Assembly (NCBI RefSeq): GCF_900176165.1
Contig: NZ_FWWU01000004.1
Coordinates: 1 to 64,000, forward strand
Source of the DNA: Deinococcus hopiensis KR-140
GTDB lineage: Bacteria > Deinococcota > Deinococci > Deinococcales > Deinococcaceae
DNA: 64,000 bases
Direction of reading: 5' to 3'
In this document: positions 26,311 through 39,660 of the stretch, piece after piece
How positions within the stretch are numbered: position 1 is the stretch's first letter
Layout: every line of letters starts with the position of its first letter
Translations under genes and position numbers: made by a program
The notes under the pieces: generated by a model
The model's database searches: none
What the model was told of the DNA's origin: nothing
Seen by the model: only the letters and a program-made list of their open reading frames with translations

Positions 26311-27005
26311 GTACCCTCATCCTCGTGCGGCACGGACAGGCCACGCCCTTTGAGGCGGATACGGACCGTCTCTCCCGTTTGGGAGAAGACCAGGCCCGCC
26401 GTGTGGGGGAGGCGCTGGCGGAGGAGGGGCTGGAGCCGACGGACGTCTTCTGCGGCACCTTGGTCCGGCAGCGCGAGAGTGCCCGGCTGGCCGCGGCGGA
26501 GGGCAGCTGGCCCGAGCCTCTTCCCGACGCGCGCCTGGCCGAGTATGACGGCGACGGCCTGATCCGCACCCTCGCGCCGCTGCTGGCCGCCCGCGCCCCG
26601 GCCTTTGATGCCCTCCTGTGCGCCTGGGAATGCGGGCGCCACGGTCCCGAGCGCAACCGCCACCTTCAGCGGATGCTCGAGCCGCTGGTGGCCGCGTACC
26701 TGCGGGGCGAGGTGGCGCACGCGGAAGTCGAGTCCTGGGCAGCCTTTCGTGCCCGTGTCCAGGCCTTTTTGCGTGAACTCCTCGCCGGGCCTTCCGGGCG
26801 AACGGTCCTCGCGTTCACCTCCGGCGGCGTCATTGGCGTTGCGGTCGCCGCCGTTTTGCGGGCCCCGGACGAATCGGCCCTCGCGCTGAACTGGCGCGTC
26901 AAGAACGGCAGCCTCACACGCCTGACCTACGGCAGCGGGCGGGCCAGCCTCGACAGCTTTAACGAAACGGCGCACCTCACCCCCGAACTCACCTCCTGGC
27001 GTTGA
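26307..27005 (+). CDS. Histidine phosphatase family protein
   Basis: A 232-residue branch-1 histidine phosphatase. The N-terminal LILVRHGQATPF carries the phospho-accepting His in the RHG motif, and FTSGGVIGVAVAAVL is the usual second-His region, although His is not obvious there. FCGTLVRQRESARLAA matches the conserved Arg helix. It starts at GTG 26307, overlapping the kinase stop, so it is co-translated. It might remove the phosphate added by the APH-type kinase or act on a released phospho-intermediate; the sequence does not settle the substrate. Confidence 0.82.
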   Translation: MSTLILVRHGQATPFEADTDRLSRLGEDQARRVGEALAEEGLEPTDVFCGTLVRQRESARLAAAEGSWPEPLPDARLAEYDGDGLIRTLAPLLAARAPAFDALLCAWECGRHGPERNRHLQRMLEPLVAAYLRGEVAHAEVESWAAFRARVQAFLRELLAGPSGRTVLAFTSGGVIGVAVAAVLRAPDESALALNWRVKNGSLTRLTYGSGRASLDSFNETAHLTPELTSWR

Positions 27006-27017
27006 AAGGAAACCCCG

Positions 27018-27944
27018 ATGCCCCTCGATCCCCTCCTCAAGGAAGTCCTGCTCCAGTTCGCCGCCGCGCCCAGGCCAGGCAACCTGGAAGAACTGCGCGC
27101 GGCGGCCCTGGCCAACTCGGCCCGTGCGCCCCGGCGCTCCGTCCCCGTCGCCTCCACCCGGGACCTGACCGTCCCCGGCCCCGCCTCGGACCTGCCAGCC
27201 CGACTGTATCTGCCCGAGGGGACAGGTCCGTTCCCGCTGACCGTCTTTTTCCACGGGGGCGGCTTCGTCGCCTACTCGCTTGAAACGCACGACGGGCTGT
27301 GCCGTGAGCTGTGCGCTGCGGCGCGGACAGCGGTACTGAGCGTGGATTACCGCCTCGCGCCCGAGCATAGATTTCCCGCTCCGGTGGACGACGCCTATGC
27401 CGCGCTCCTCTGGGCGGCCGCCCACGCGGCAGAACTCGGCGCAGACCCAGAGCGGCTCGCCGTGGCGGGCGACAGCGCAGGGGCCAGCCTGTCTATCGCC
27501 TGCACCCTGCGCGCCCGCGACGAGGGCGGCCCGCGCCTGCGCGCGCAGTTGCTGATCTATCCGCCCACCGACTTCGGCGCGGGCGAGCGGCATCCCAGCC
27601 GCCGCGAGAACGGCGAGGGCTACTTTCTGACCGAGGAACAGATGCGCTTCTTCGGGGCGATGTACCTCGGGGACCCGGGGCACGCTGCCCATCCCCACGT
27701 CTCGCCCCTCACCGCCGCCGCGCTCCATGACCTGCCGCCCGCCCTGATCCTGACTGCCGAATTCGATCCCCTGCGCGACGAGGGGGCCGCTTATGCCGGG
27801 GCCTTGACGGCGGCGGGCGTCCGCACCGAACACCTCCCTGGCCCCGGCATGATCCACGGCTTCGCCAATATGACGGCCCTTTCACCCGCTGCGGCGGCTC
27901 TGGTGGACCGGGCGGCAGAGTGGCTGGGACGGGAGCTGGCGTAG
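27018..27944 (+). CDS. Alpha/beta hydrolase (HSL-family esterase)
   Basis: A 308-residue esterase of the hormone-sensitive-lipase group. Oxyanion motif HGGGF, nucleophile elbow GDSAGAS, Asp in EFDPLRDEG and His in MIHGF give a full catalytic set. It should hydrolyse short-chain or acyl esters in the cytoplasm, as no signal peptide is present. It follows the phosphatase gene by 12 bp with AAAGGAAA upstream of ATG 27018, and is the last gene of the operon. It may feed acids to the cluster from ester substrates. Confidence 0.9.
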   Translation: MPLDPLLKEVLLQFAAAPRPGNLEELRAAALANSARAPRRSVPVASTRDLTVPGPASDLPARLYLPEGTGPFPLTVFFHGGGFVAYSLETHDGLCRELCAAARTAVLSVDYRLAPEHRFPAPVDDAYAALLWAAAHAAELGADPERLAVAGDSAGASLSIACTLRARDEGGPRLRAQLLIYPPTDFGAGERHPSRRENGEGYFLTEEQMRFFGAMYLGDPGHAAHPHVSPLTAAALHDLPPALILTAEFDPLRDEGAAYAGALTAAGVRTEHLPGPGMIHGFANMTALSPAAAALVDRAAEWLGRELA

Positions 27945-28028
27945 GAAAGGACGCGCCCCTCTTCCCCGGGGGAAAGGGGCGCTGAGAAGCAGAGGGGTGG
28001 GGTGGCCACGCAGCGAGCAAAACTTTTA

Positions 28029-28154
28029 GAGCGTTCGTCCAAATGACGCCGTCGGCGGAAGGGCGCCCCTCACGGCTCCCCACTCTCCCCAATGCGCATT
28101 GAAGTTCGCCTGCTGGGCCCGGCCCAAAAGGGAACTTCTTTTTGACAAATGCTC
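28029..28154. repeat. MITE-like repeat, copy A
   Basis: A 126-bp intergenic element with terminal inverted repeats GAGCGTTCGTCC (28029-28040) and GACAAATGCTC (28144-28154), flanked on both sides by TA (28027-28028 and 28155-28156). Read on the minus strand it aligns along its length with copy B at 35167-35288; shared words include GAGCATTTGTCAA and AGCCGTGAGG. No coding capacity. The TA flank fits mobilisation by an IS630/Tc1-type transposase. Confidence 0.7.
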
Positions 28155-28170
28155 TAGATAACCTTCATTC

Positions 28171-29304
28171 CTACCGTCCCCGGTACGCCACCACCAGCGG
28201 ACCCGTGGGACCCAAGGTCACACCGGGCCGGAGCGTCGCGTTTCCCCGAACAGGTTTTAACTCACCGCCCAGCAGCGCCGAGAGGCTTTCATCCAGCAGC
28301 AGGTGGGCGAGGTGCATCCCCAGGCAGGTGCGCTCGCCTCCACCGAAAGGCAGGTAAGACCACGCGGCGGGCGGGCGCCCAAACCGCGCTGGGTCAAAGG
28401 CCAGGGGCCGTGCCCACAGATCCGGGTCCCGGTGCGTGAGGTACGGGCTGTACAGGGCGAGCGTACCCCGGGTCAGACGGTGACCGCCGAACTCCACCTC
28501 ACGCCCGAGGCGGCGGCTGCCGATAAAGCCTGGCGGCGTCAGGCGCAGCGTTTCGCGCACCACGGGCCGCAGCCCTTCCCGCGTCCGCCATTCCGGATGA
28601 TGGGCCAGGTGCCACACCGCCCACGCGAGGGTATGGGTGGTGGTGTCGTGCGCCGCGGCCAGCGTGACGCGCGTTTCTTCCACGTGGCCTTCCAGCCGCG
28701 CGAGGTGGGCGAGCAGATCGGTTCCACCTTCCGCCCTCCGCCTGCAAGCCAAGCGCGTGATTTCCGCACTTGCCCGCGCAAACAGCGCTGGGCGGGGCAG
28801 CATCGGCGCGGGAAAGGGGCGGCGCAGCGGAGCGAGAAAGGCCCGCAACAGGGGCACGGGAAACTCGCCTGAGAAATACGCGGCGTTGAGCAGGTGAAGC
28901 GTGGTGTCGTCCGCCCAGCGCAGGGCGTCAAATTCCCCCTCGGGCCGCAGGTGGTGCAGCAGAACGCGCAGGCGCTCCCGCAGCGAGGCGAGCGAGGCTG
29001 CGGAGAAGGGGACGTTCAGGTGCGCCCGCCGGGAGCGGTGGCCCGGCGCGTCGAGCAAGATCACGCCGCCCGCCAGGTGCGGCACCAGGCGGCTAAAGCT
29101 GCCGCCGCTGCGAAAGGTGTCCAGATCGCCCAGCAACTGCCGGTTCCACTCCGGCGAGAAGCCCACCACGGCGGGCACGCCGAGCGACAGCGCGAACAGG
29201 GAGCCGAGCGCCGCCCCCTCTTCCAGCAGGGCGAGGGGCTCTCCCGCCCAGCGCGGCAGGTGGCCCGCGTAGGGCTGGCCGGAGGGACGGGGCAGTGTAT
29301 CCAC
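28171..29304 (-). CDS. Cytochrome P450
   Basis: A 377-residue soluble P450. The heme-thiolate loop FGGGERTCLGMHLAHL carries the ligand Cys, the K-helix ExxR is in VVRETLRL, and the I-helix reads AAAHDTTTHTLAW, with an oxygen-activating acid and two Thr. The length is short for the family (about 400). It needs a ferredoxin or flavodoxin partner, which is not encoded nearby. Start is GTG at 29304; no strong ribosome site is visible. The role is unknown, and neighbours of lipid metabolism hint at fatty-acid or terpenoid hydroxylation. Confidence 0.9.
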   Translation of the reverse strand: MDTLPRPSGQPYAGHLPRWAGEPLALLEEGAALGSLFALSLGVPAVVGFSPEWNRQLLGDLDTFRSGGSFSRLVPHLAGGVILLDAPGHRSRRAHLNVPFSAASLASLRERLRVLLHHLRPEGEFDALRWADDTTLHLLNAAYFSGEFPVPLLRAFLAPLRRPFPAPMLPRPALFARASAEITRLACRRRAEGGTDLLAHLARLEGHVEETRVTLAAAHDTTTHTLAWAVWHLAHHPEWRTREGLRPVVRETLRLTPPGFIGSRRLGREVEFGGHRLTRGTLALYSPYLTHRDPDLWARPLAFDPARFGRPPAAWSYLPFGGGERTCLGMHLAHLLLDESLSALLGGELKPVRGNATLRPGVTLGPTGPLVVAYRGR

Positions 29305-29410
29305 CCCCTGCTTTTAGCGCAACGCGCGGACCGCAGGCCAGATTGCCAGGCACGCCGGGCAGGAACCGGGGCCAGCGCTCTACCCCCCTCCCCCCCAGTG
29401 GGTGAAGCCC

Positions 29411-29665
29411 ATGGGTAAGGTTGTTGTTACGGCGAAGCCGCCACAGTGGAGTGAAATGGTCGAATCGGTCCCCCAGGTTAAGCCCAAGCCCAAATCCAAG
29501 TCCCTGCCAACGCGTGTCTGGGCACCGGTCCTGGGCGTGTACGCGGCCGCCGTCATCGGAGGCGCGTACTGGTTTGTGCAGGACCTCGACCGCTCCTTGC
29601 TGCTGGAGGATGTCCCCTCTACCGCGCAACCGGTTCAGTCGCCTGTCCCGGCGCCCAGCAAGTAG
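29411..29665 (+). CDS. Small single-pass membrane protein, unknown function
   Basis: An 84-residue protein (87 if the GTG at 29402 is used). A Pro/Lys-rich cytoplasmic N-terminus (VKPKPKSKS) is followed by one transmembrane helix (APVLGVYAAAVIGGAYWFV) and a short acidic then Pro/Ser-rich tail. No family is recognised. Its own terminator follows directly, and the coding frame fits local codon use, so I think it is real. It could be an accessory subunit or a stress peptide; the sequence offers no functional clue. Confidence 0.6.
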   Translation: MGKVVVTAKPPQWSEMVESVPQVKPKPKSKSLPTRVWAPVLGVYAAAVIGGAYWFVQDLDRSLLLEDVPSTAQPVQSPVPAPSK

Positions 29666-29675
29666 TCCTGCTGAG

Positions 29676-29709
29676 AAAAAGGACCTGTCGGCCCGGGGCG
29701 GGTTTTTTG
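29676..29709 (+). terminator. Rho-independent terminator of the small membrane protein gene
   Basis: ACCTGTC pairs with GGCGGGT (two G-U pairs) around a G/C-rich loop, followed by TTTTTT; AAAAA lies on the 5' side, so it may also work for the convergent TetR gene. Confidence 0.7.
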
Positions 29710-29721
29710 CGTCGGGCGCTC

Positions 29722-30297
29722 CTAGCGCTGGATTTCCTCCAGGCCGCCCCGAACAAAGGCCCCCAGCGTTTCCGGCAGGTGCTCGGCGGGCAAGTCTCCG
29801 TGCAGGGCGGCCAACGCCACCGCTTCCAGAGTCAGGATCACCAGGCGCAGCACCTCGGGAGACCGTTGCAGGCCACCGGGACGGCTCTCGGCCAGCCGAG
29901 CTTCCAGACCGTGCAGAAAGGCCCGGCGGTGTTCCCGGAAGACTGGCCCGCCTCCGCTGTGCAGCAGCAGCAGCAGCTCGCGCTCGTGCAGCAGTTCTCC
30001 GGTCAAGCGCGCAAAGTCCGGTTCCTCGCCGCACGCCAGGTCCGGCAGGAGGGGTGCGATCCGGTCCCACAGTGCCGAGAGCCGCCCTTCCAGCAGCGCT
30101 GCGAGCATCTCGCCCGTGGACGTGAAATAGCTGTAGACCGTGGGCCGCGAAGTGCCGAGATGCGTAGCGATGTCGGACATGCCCACACCCTCAAAGCCGC
30201 GCTCGGTAAAAAGCGACTCGGCGGCCGTCAGAATCTGGGCCCGGCGGTCCGGTGAGGTCAGGCGCTTGCGGCTCGAAGCTTCGGACGCGGAGGTCAT
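29722..30297 (-). CDS. TetR-family repressor of the YhgE gene
   Basis: A 191-residue regulator with a TetR helix-turn-helix: RAQILTAAESLFTERGFEGV, then MSDIATHLGTSRPTVYSYF. The C-terminal ligand domain is unremarkable. It is transcribed divergently from the YhgE/Pip gene, and two 13-bp palindromes occupy the shared promoter region, so it probably represses both itself and that gene. Its promoter (GTGACA, 17 bp, TAGACT on the minus strand) ends six bases before ATG 30297, so the message is nearly leaderless. The inducer is unknown. Confidence 0.88.
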   Translation of the reverse strand: MTSASEASSRKRLTSPDRRAQILTAAESLFTERGFEGVGMSDIATHLGTSRPTVYSYFTSTGEMLAALLEGRLSALWDRIAPLLPDLACGEEPDFARLTGELLHERELLLLLHSGGGPVFREHRRAFLHGLEARLAESRPGGLQRSPEVLRLVILTLEAVALAALHGDLPAEHLPETLGAFVRGGLEEIQR

Positions 30298-30318
30298 GTC
30301 CTCAGTCTATTCTCTCAA

Positions 30319-30346
30319 TGACTTTTTGTCACTTGACACTTTGTCA
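30319..30346. promoter_or_regulatory. Tandem TetR-type operators in the divergent promoter region
   Basis: Two palindromes, TGACTTTTTGTCA (30319-30331) and TGACACTTTGTCA (30334-30346), share TGAC-n5-GTCA. The first overlaps the -35 (TGTCAC, 30327-30332) of the tetR promoter whose -10 is AGTCTA (30304-30309, minus strand TAGACT). The second overlaps TTGACA at 30333-30338, a likely -35 for the plus-strand gene. Confidence 0.75.
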
Positions 30347-30368
30347 GTAGTGGGTGCAGACTGTTTCC

Positions 30369-33194
30369 ATGTCTGTTCCCTCCCCCGACGCTTCCCGGTC
30401 CGGTCCGGCCTCCAACGGGAGGAACCTGTGGACCGATCTACGAACGCTCGCCCCTGCCGAGCGTGGCCTGTGGCGTCACCCCCTGATGTGGGCGAGTGCG
30501 GTGGCGATTACAGCGGTGCCCGTGCTGTACGCCACCGTGTACCTCAGCAGCGCCTGGGATCCCTACGGCGACTTGAAGCGGCTTCCGGTGGCGGTGGTCA
30601 ACCTCGACCGGGGCACTGTCCGTGACGGCAAAACCTACAACGTGGGCGGCGAAGCGCTCAAGCATCTGCGCGAGGATCCCCCTGTGCGCCTCGTGGACTA
30701 CCGCAGCGAGGCCGGGGCCCAAGCGGCGGTGCGCGCGGGCCAGGTGTATTTCGCCCTCACCTTTCCCGCCGATTTCAGTCGCCGGGCCGTGAATGGCGCG
30801 AGCAGCGAGCACGGCTTACTGCACCTGTACACCGCCGAGGGCACCTCCTTTTTCGCGAGCCGAGTGGGGCAGAGCGTGGCGAAAACCATCACGGTCAACA
30901 TCAACGCCTCGCTCGGCACCAACCGCTGGGAAGTGGTGCAGACGCGCCTCGGCGAGGTGCAGCAAGGCTTTCGCGATATGAAAAAGGCCGTCGGCCAGCT
31001 GCGTGACGGGGCCGTTAACCTGAGTGACGGGGCCGGACGCCTCGCCTCGGGGGCCGCCAGCCTGACGGACGGCACAGCGGAGGTGGCGCGGGGAGCGCGG
31101 GCCCTCTCAGGCGGAGCCGACAAGCTCGCGAGCGGCGTGAACAGGTCGGCCGTGGGCACGGTCAAGTTGTCGGATGCATTGCGGCGGCTGGAAGCCGCCG
31201 CTCCCGGCGAGACGCAACTGGCCCCGCTGCGTAAGGGGACGGCGCAACTCGCGCAGGGTGCGGGCAAACTGGCCGGAGGACTCGACCAGCTGTCGGCCGG
31301 GGCGCAGAAGCTCGGGAGCGGGGCCGGGCAACTCGCGGCGGGGGCGGCAAAGGTCAATGCCGGAACGGGGCGGCTCGCCGTGCAGGCTCCCAAGCTGGCG
31401 GAAGGGCTGGGGCAGCTTCAGGCGGGGGGCGAGCGCCTCTCGGCCGGGGCCGGGAAGCTGGCCGAAGGGGCAGGCAAGGTCAAGGCGGGCTCGGCGGAAC
31501 TGGCGGCCAGAACGCCAGACCTCGCCTCGGGCCTGACGCAACTTCGGGGGGGCAGCGCTGGGCTCGCGGCGGGGACAGGCCAGCTCACCACTGGAGCCGA
31601 GAAGCTCAAGGCGGGCACTTCTCAACTGGCTGCCCAGGTTCCACAACTCGCGGCCAGCCTGGGGCAGCTGGCGGACGGAGCGCAGGGGCTGGCGGACCGT
31701 GCGGCCCAGCTCTCGGCCGGGGCGCAGAAAGCGGCCCCCGGCACGCCGCTGGCACAGGGTGCAGGTCAGCTTCAGGCTGGGGCGACGAAGCTTGTCACGG
31801 GGACCCAGCAGGCCGCCGAGGGCGCGGGCAAGCTGACCGCGGGCACGAAGCCCCTGGCCGATGGAGCCGCACAACTCCAGTCCGGTGCGCAGGACCTTCA
31901 GGCTGGGGCTGAGACGCTGAACACGGGCCTGGGAAAGGCGGCGCAGGGGGCCGGGAAGTTGGTGGCCGGAAGCCAGCAACTCGCCTCGGGGACGGCCCAG
32001 CTTCAGATTGGGGCGCAGGACCTGCAGGTGGGCGCGGCCACCCTCGCTGTCCGAACGCGGGAAGCGGCGGCGGGCGCGCAGCAGTTGGCCGCTGGTGCCG
32101 GACAACTGGCGAGCGGCACTGCCCAGCTTCAGCAAGGTGCGGGGAAGCTCCAGGCTGGAGCGGCCACCCTCGCGGCCCGTACAGCTGAGGCGGCGCAGGG
32201 GGCACGCCAGCTCCAGTCGGGCGCTGGGCAACTTCGGGCTGGGATGGACCGTCTGACGGACGGCAACGTCAAGATCAAGGGCGCGCTGCGCCAGATCACC
32301 TCTCAGCTTCCCACCCAGAAGGACCTGGACGCGCTGAGCAGCGGCGCGAACACCCTTGCGGCCCGCAGCGGCGATCTGGCAGAGGGTGCGGTAAAAGTGC
32401 AGGGCGGAGCGCAAAAGTTATCGGGTGGCGCGGCGGAGCTCAAGAACGGCGCAGGCCAGCTTCGGGACGGTTTGAACACCCTTTACGGCAAGGTTCCCTC
32501 CTCCTCTGCCGAACTGGGCGGCGACCCAGGGGGACTGGCCCAGAGCGTGCAGCTGCAGGAGACCAAGACTGCGGCGGTACCCAACAACGGTACGGCGCTG
32601 GCCCCCTACTTCATGGCGCTGTCGCTGTGGGTGGGCGTTACGCTGACCACCTTTCTCTTTCCGTACAACACGCTCGCAGAAAGCAGCCGGGGCACCCTTC
32701 GCCTCGCGCGCGTCCTGCGGAAGGCGGCCGTGCCTGCGGTGATCGTGACGGCGCAGGCGCTGATTGTGGTGCTGGGCGTTCACCTTCTGGGTGTGGAGTA
32801 CAGCAACGTGGGCGGCGTGCTGCTCACCGCCGTGTCCAGCAGCCTGACCTTTCTGGCCGTGGTGCTGGCCCTGCTCACCCTGCTGGGCAGCGCGGGGCGG
32901 CTGGTGGCGCTGATCTTGCTGATCTTGCAACTGGCGGCCAGCGGCGGTACGTACCCGGTGGAACTCTCCGGGCCGTTCTTTCAGGCGCTGAACCGCGTCG
33001 TGCCCATCGCGGACACGGTGAGGGGGCTGCGGGCCACCATTTTCGGCTCGTACAACGGTACGTTCGGACCCGAACTCGCGCGGCTGGCGCTGACCTTTGC
33101 CGCCGCCTTCGGGCTGTCGCTGCTGGGCCGCCGCTGGCTGTTCGTACCTGATGGGCAGGTCAAGCCGGTGGTGATCAACGAGGGGACAGCCTAA
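30369..33194 (+). CDS. YhgE/Pip-type membrane protein with long heptad-repeat extracytoplasmic region
   Basis: About 941 residues. One transmembrane helix near the start (WASAVAITAVPVLYATVYL) leads into the YhgE N-terminal domain (VAVVNLDRGTVRDGKTY). A 500-residue stretch of heptads of the form GAxxLxx follows, then about five C-terminal helices like an ABC-2 permease. The heptads form a 42-residue super-repeat. YhgE/Pip proteins are phage-infection or ESX-export-associated proteins whose exact job is unsettled; this region probably forms a long helical stalk outside the membrane. ATG 30369 is chosen over GTG 30354. TetR-regulated expression suggests a stress-induced transporter or export role. 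Confidence 0.85.
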   Translation: MSVPSPDASRSGPASNGRNLWTDLRTLAPAERGLWRHPLMWASAVAITAVPVLYATVYLSSAWDPYGDLKRLPVAVVNLDRGTVRDGKTYNVGGEALKHLREDPPVRLVDYRSEAGAQAAVRAGQVYFALTFPADFSRRAVNGASSEHGLLHLYTAEGTSFFASRVGQSVAKTITVNINASLGTNRWEVVQTRLGEVQQGFRDMKKAVGQLRDGAVNLSDGAGRLASGAASLTDGTAEVARGARALSGGADKLASGVNRSAVGTVKLSDALRRLEAAAPGETQLAPLRKGTAQLAQGAGKLAGGLDQLSAGAQKLGSGAGQLAAGAAKVNAGTGRLAVQAPKLAEGLGQLQAGGERLSAGAGKLAEGAGKVKAGSAELAARTPDLASGLTQLRGGSAGLAAGTGQLTTGAEKLKAGTSQLAAQVPQLAASLGQLADGAQGLADRAAQLSAGAQKAAPGTPLAQGAGQLQAGATKLVTGTQQAAEGAGKLTAGTKPLADGAAQLQSGAQDLQAGAETLNTGLGKAAQGAGKLVAGSQQLASGTAQLQIGAQDLQVGAATLAVRTREAAAGAQQLAAGAGQLASGTAQLQQGAGKLQAGAATLAARTAEAAQGARQLQSGAGQLRAGMDRLTDGNVKIKGALRQITSQLPTQKDLDALSSGANTLAARSGDLAEGAVKVQGGAQKLSGGAAELKNGAGQLRDGLNTLYGKVPSSSAELGGDPGGLAQSVQLQETKTAAVPNNGTALAPYFMALSLWVGVTLTTFLFPYNTLAESSRGTLRLARVLRKAAVPAVIVTAQALIVVLGVHLLGVEYSNVGGVLLTAVSSSLTFLAVVLALLTLLGSAGRLVALILLILQLAASGGTYPVELSGPFFQALNRVVPIADTVRGLRATIFGSYNGTFGPELARLALTFAAAFGLSLLGRRWLFVPDGQVKPVVINEGTA

Positions 33195-33213
33195 GGACGC
33201 GGGGCAGAGGGAA

Positions 33214-33256
33214 GGGAGGCGGGGCCGGGTGGGTCGGCCCCGCCTCCCCGTTTTTT
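33214..33256 (+). terminator. Strong terminator after the YhgE gene
   Basis: A 13-bp perfect stem, GGGAGGCGGGGCC (33214-33226) with GGCCCCGCCTCCC (33236-33248), followed by CG and TTTTTT. It separates the YhgE gene from the convergent acyl-CoA synthetase. Confidence 0.92.
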
Positions 33257-33261
33257 GTTGA

Positions 33262-34953
<1,692 letters not shown>

Positions 34954-35166
34954 GGCAAACCTCGGAAGGGAAGATGGAAAGGAAGTCCTGGCCGCACGCG
35001 CGGCCGCCGGGAATGAATGAGGTGTGGCCCGAGTGTAGGGCAAAGCGGGCTTGCTCGTCACGTGACGAGCAGCGGGGCGCGGAATGGCAAAGGCCGCCCT
35101 CCAACGGGGGAAAGCGGCGGTTTGGAACAAATGGCAGGAGGCACCGGCCTCAAGGCCAATGGCGCA

Positions 35167-35288
35167 GAGCATTTGTCAAGGTGAAGGCTTCTTTTTGACC
35201 GATCGGCGCGAGCGAACTTGAATGTGTATTGGGAGAATGAAGCCGTGAGGGCTGCCCTTTCGCTCACGGCTCCATTCGGACAAATGCC
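35167..35288. repeat. MITE-like repeat, copy B
   Basis: Second copy of the element at 28029-28154, in opposite orientation. Ends are GAGCATTTGTC (35167-35177) and GGACAAATGCC (35278-35288), followed by TTAA. An internal perfect 9-bp hairpin, AGCCGTGAG (35241-35249) with CTCACGGCT (35263-35271), could serve as a terminator near the pullulanase stop. The remaining gap back to 34954 holds nothing recognisable. Confidence 0.7.
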
Positions 35289-35295
35289 TTAAGGC

Positions 35296-38997
<3,702 letters not shown>

Positions 38998-39063
38998 GTG
39001 TGCCTGGAAGTGTACCCCTTTTTGCGGGAGCGCTTCCATCACCTCGCGCGGGCCCTACACAGC

Positions 39064-39109
39064 TTCTGAACATCTCCTGCACGGAACCTGAAAACACGCC
39101 GCCCATACT
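39064..39109 (+). promoter_or_regulatory. Promoter with 11-12 bp phased half-sites (regulon motif, copy 1)
   Basis: TTCTGAACATC at 39064-39074 lies exactly 40 bp upstream of CATACT (39104-39109), a -10 box. Half-sites CTGAAC, CTGCAC and CTGAAA repeat every 11-12 bp, the pattern of OmpR-type regulator sites. An identical layout stands at 51223-51268. It drives the DUF4397-ApbE operon through a leader of about 100 bp that contains a CGGAAAC/GTTTCCG hairpin (39121-39140). Confidence 0.6.
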
Positions 39110-39218
39110 TGCGCCATGAACGGAAACAGCAAGGTTTCCGCTCTCTCAGACGAGGTTTTCAGGCCTTCTGTTCCCCCCCCACCCGGCGCTCCATGCGCGC
39201 CACGAAAGGATACCCACC

Positions 39219-39590
39219 GTGCGCAACATCAAGACCCTGCTGACCGCTGCCCTCTTCGCCACCACCCTCGGCGCCCGCGCCTTCGCTGCCCCCGTCTACT
39301 TCGAGAACGACGCGGGCGCGAGCGGCGTCGTGGACGTGTATGTGGACGGCCGGCTCGCGTTTAACGACGTGTTCGCCGACTCGGACATGCTGTTTCCCCG
39401 CGAACTGACGGCGGGCGCGCACCAGATCACCGTGACGCCCTTTTACCTTGCCCCCGGCCAGGGTGACCTGCTCAGCACCACTGTGGAGGTGACGGACGAA
39501 GGCCCGCAGACCCTGACCTTCGCTGCCAGCACCGACGAGTTCGACGCGCCCACCCTCGCCCTGTGGGTCAGCGAGGACCACGAGGAATGA
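39219..39590 (+). CDS. DUF4397-domain secreted protein
   Basis: A 123-residue exported protein. The signal peptide (RNIKTLLTAALFATTL, cleavage near AFA) precedes one DUF4397-like beta domain: VDVYVDGRLAFNDVFADS, LTAGAHQITVTP, GDLLSTTVEVTDEGPQTLTF. The domain occurs in many secreted bacterial proteins; its function is not known to me. GTG 39219 is preceded by GAAAGGA. It is the first gene of a four-gene operon with ApbE, DUF2271 and PepSY proteins, so it may be part of an extracytosolic redox complex or a cell-surface component regulated with it. Confidence 0.8.
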   Translation: MRNIKTLLTAALFATTLGARAFAAPVYFENDAGASGVVDVYVDGRLAFNDVFADSDMLFPRELTAGAHQITVTPFYLAPGQGDLLSTTVEVTDEGPQTLTFAASTDEFDAPTLALWVSEDHEE

Positions 39591-39660
39591 GCCAGGCCGG
39601 GTGGGTGGGGAGTGGAGACCTCTTCGCCAAATCTTCACCCACCTGCGCCAGACTGCGCCT

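Noticed and set aside
31240..32260. Regularly repeated DNA that could suggest a tandem array or CRISPR
   Set aside because: The repeats are codons of the heptad region in the YhgE-type protein, with no spacers and an open reading frame throughout.
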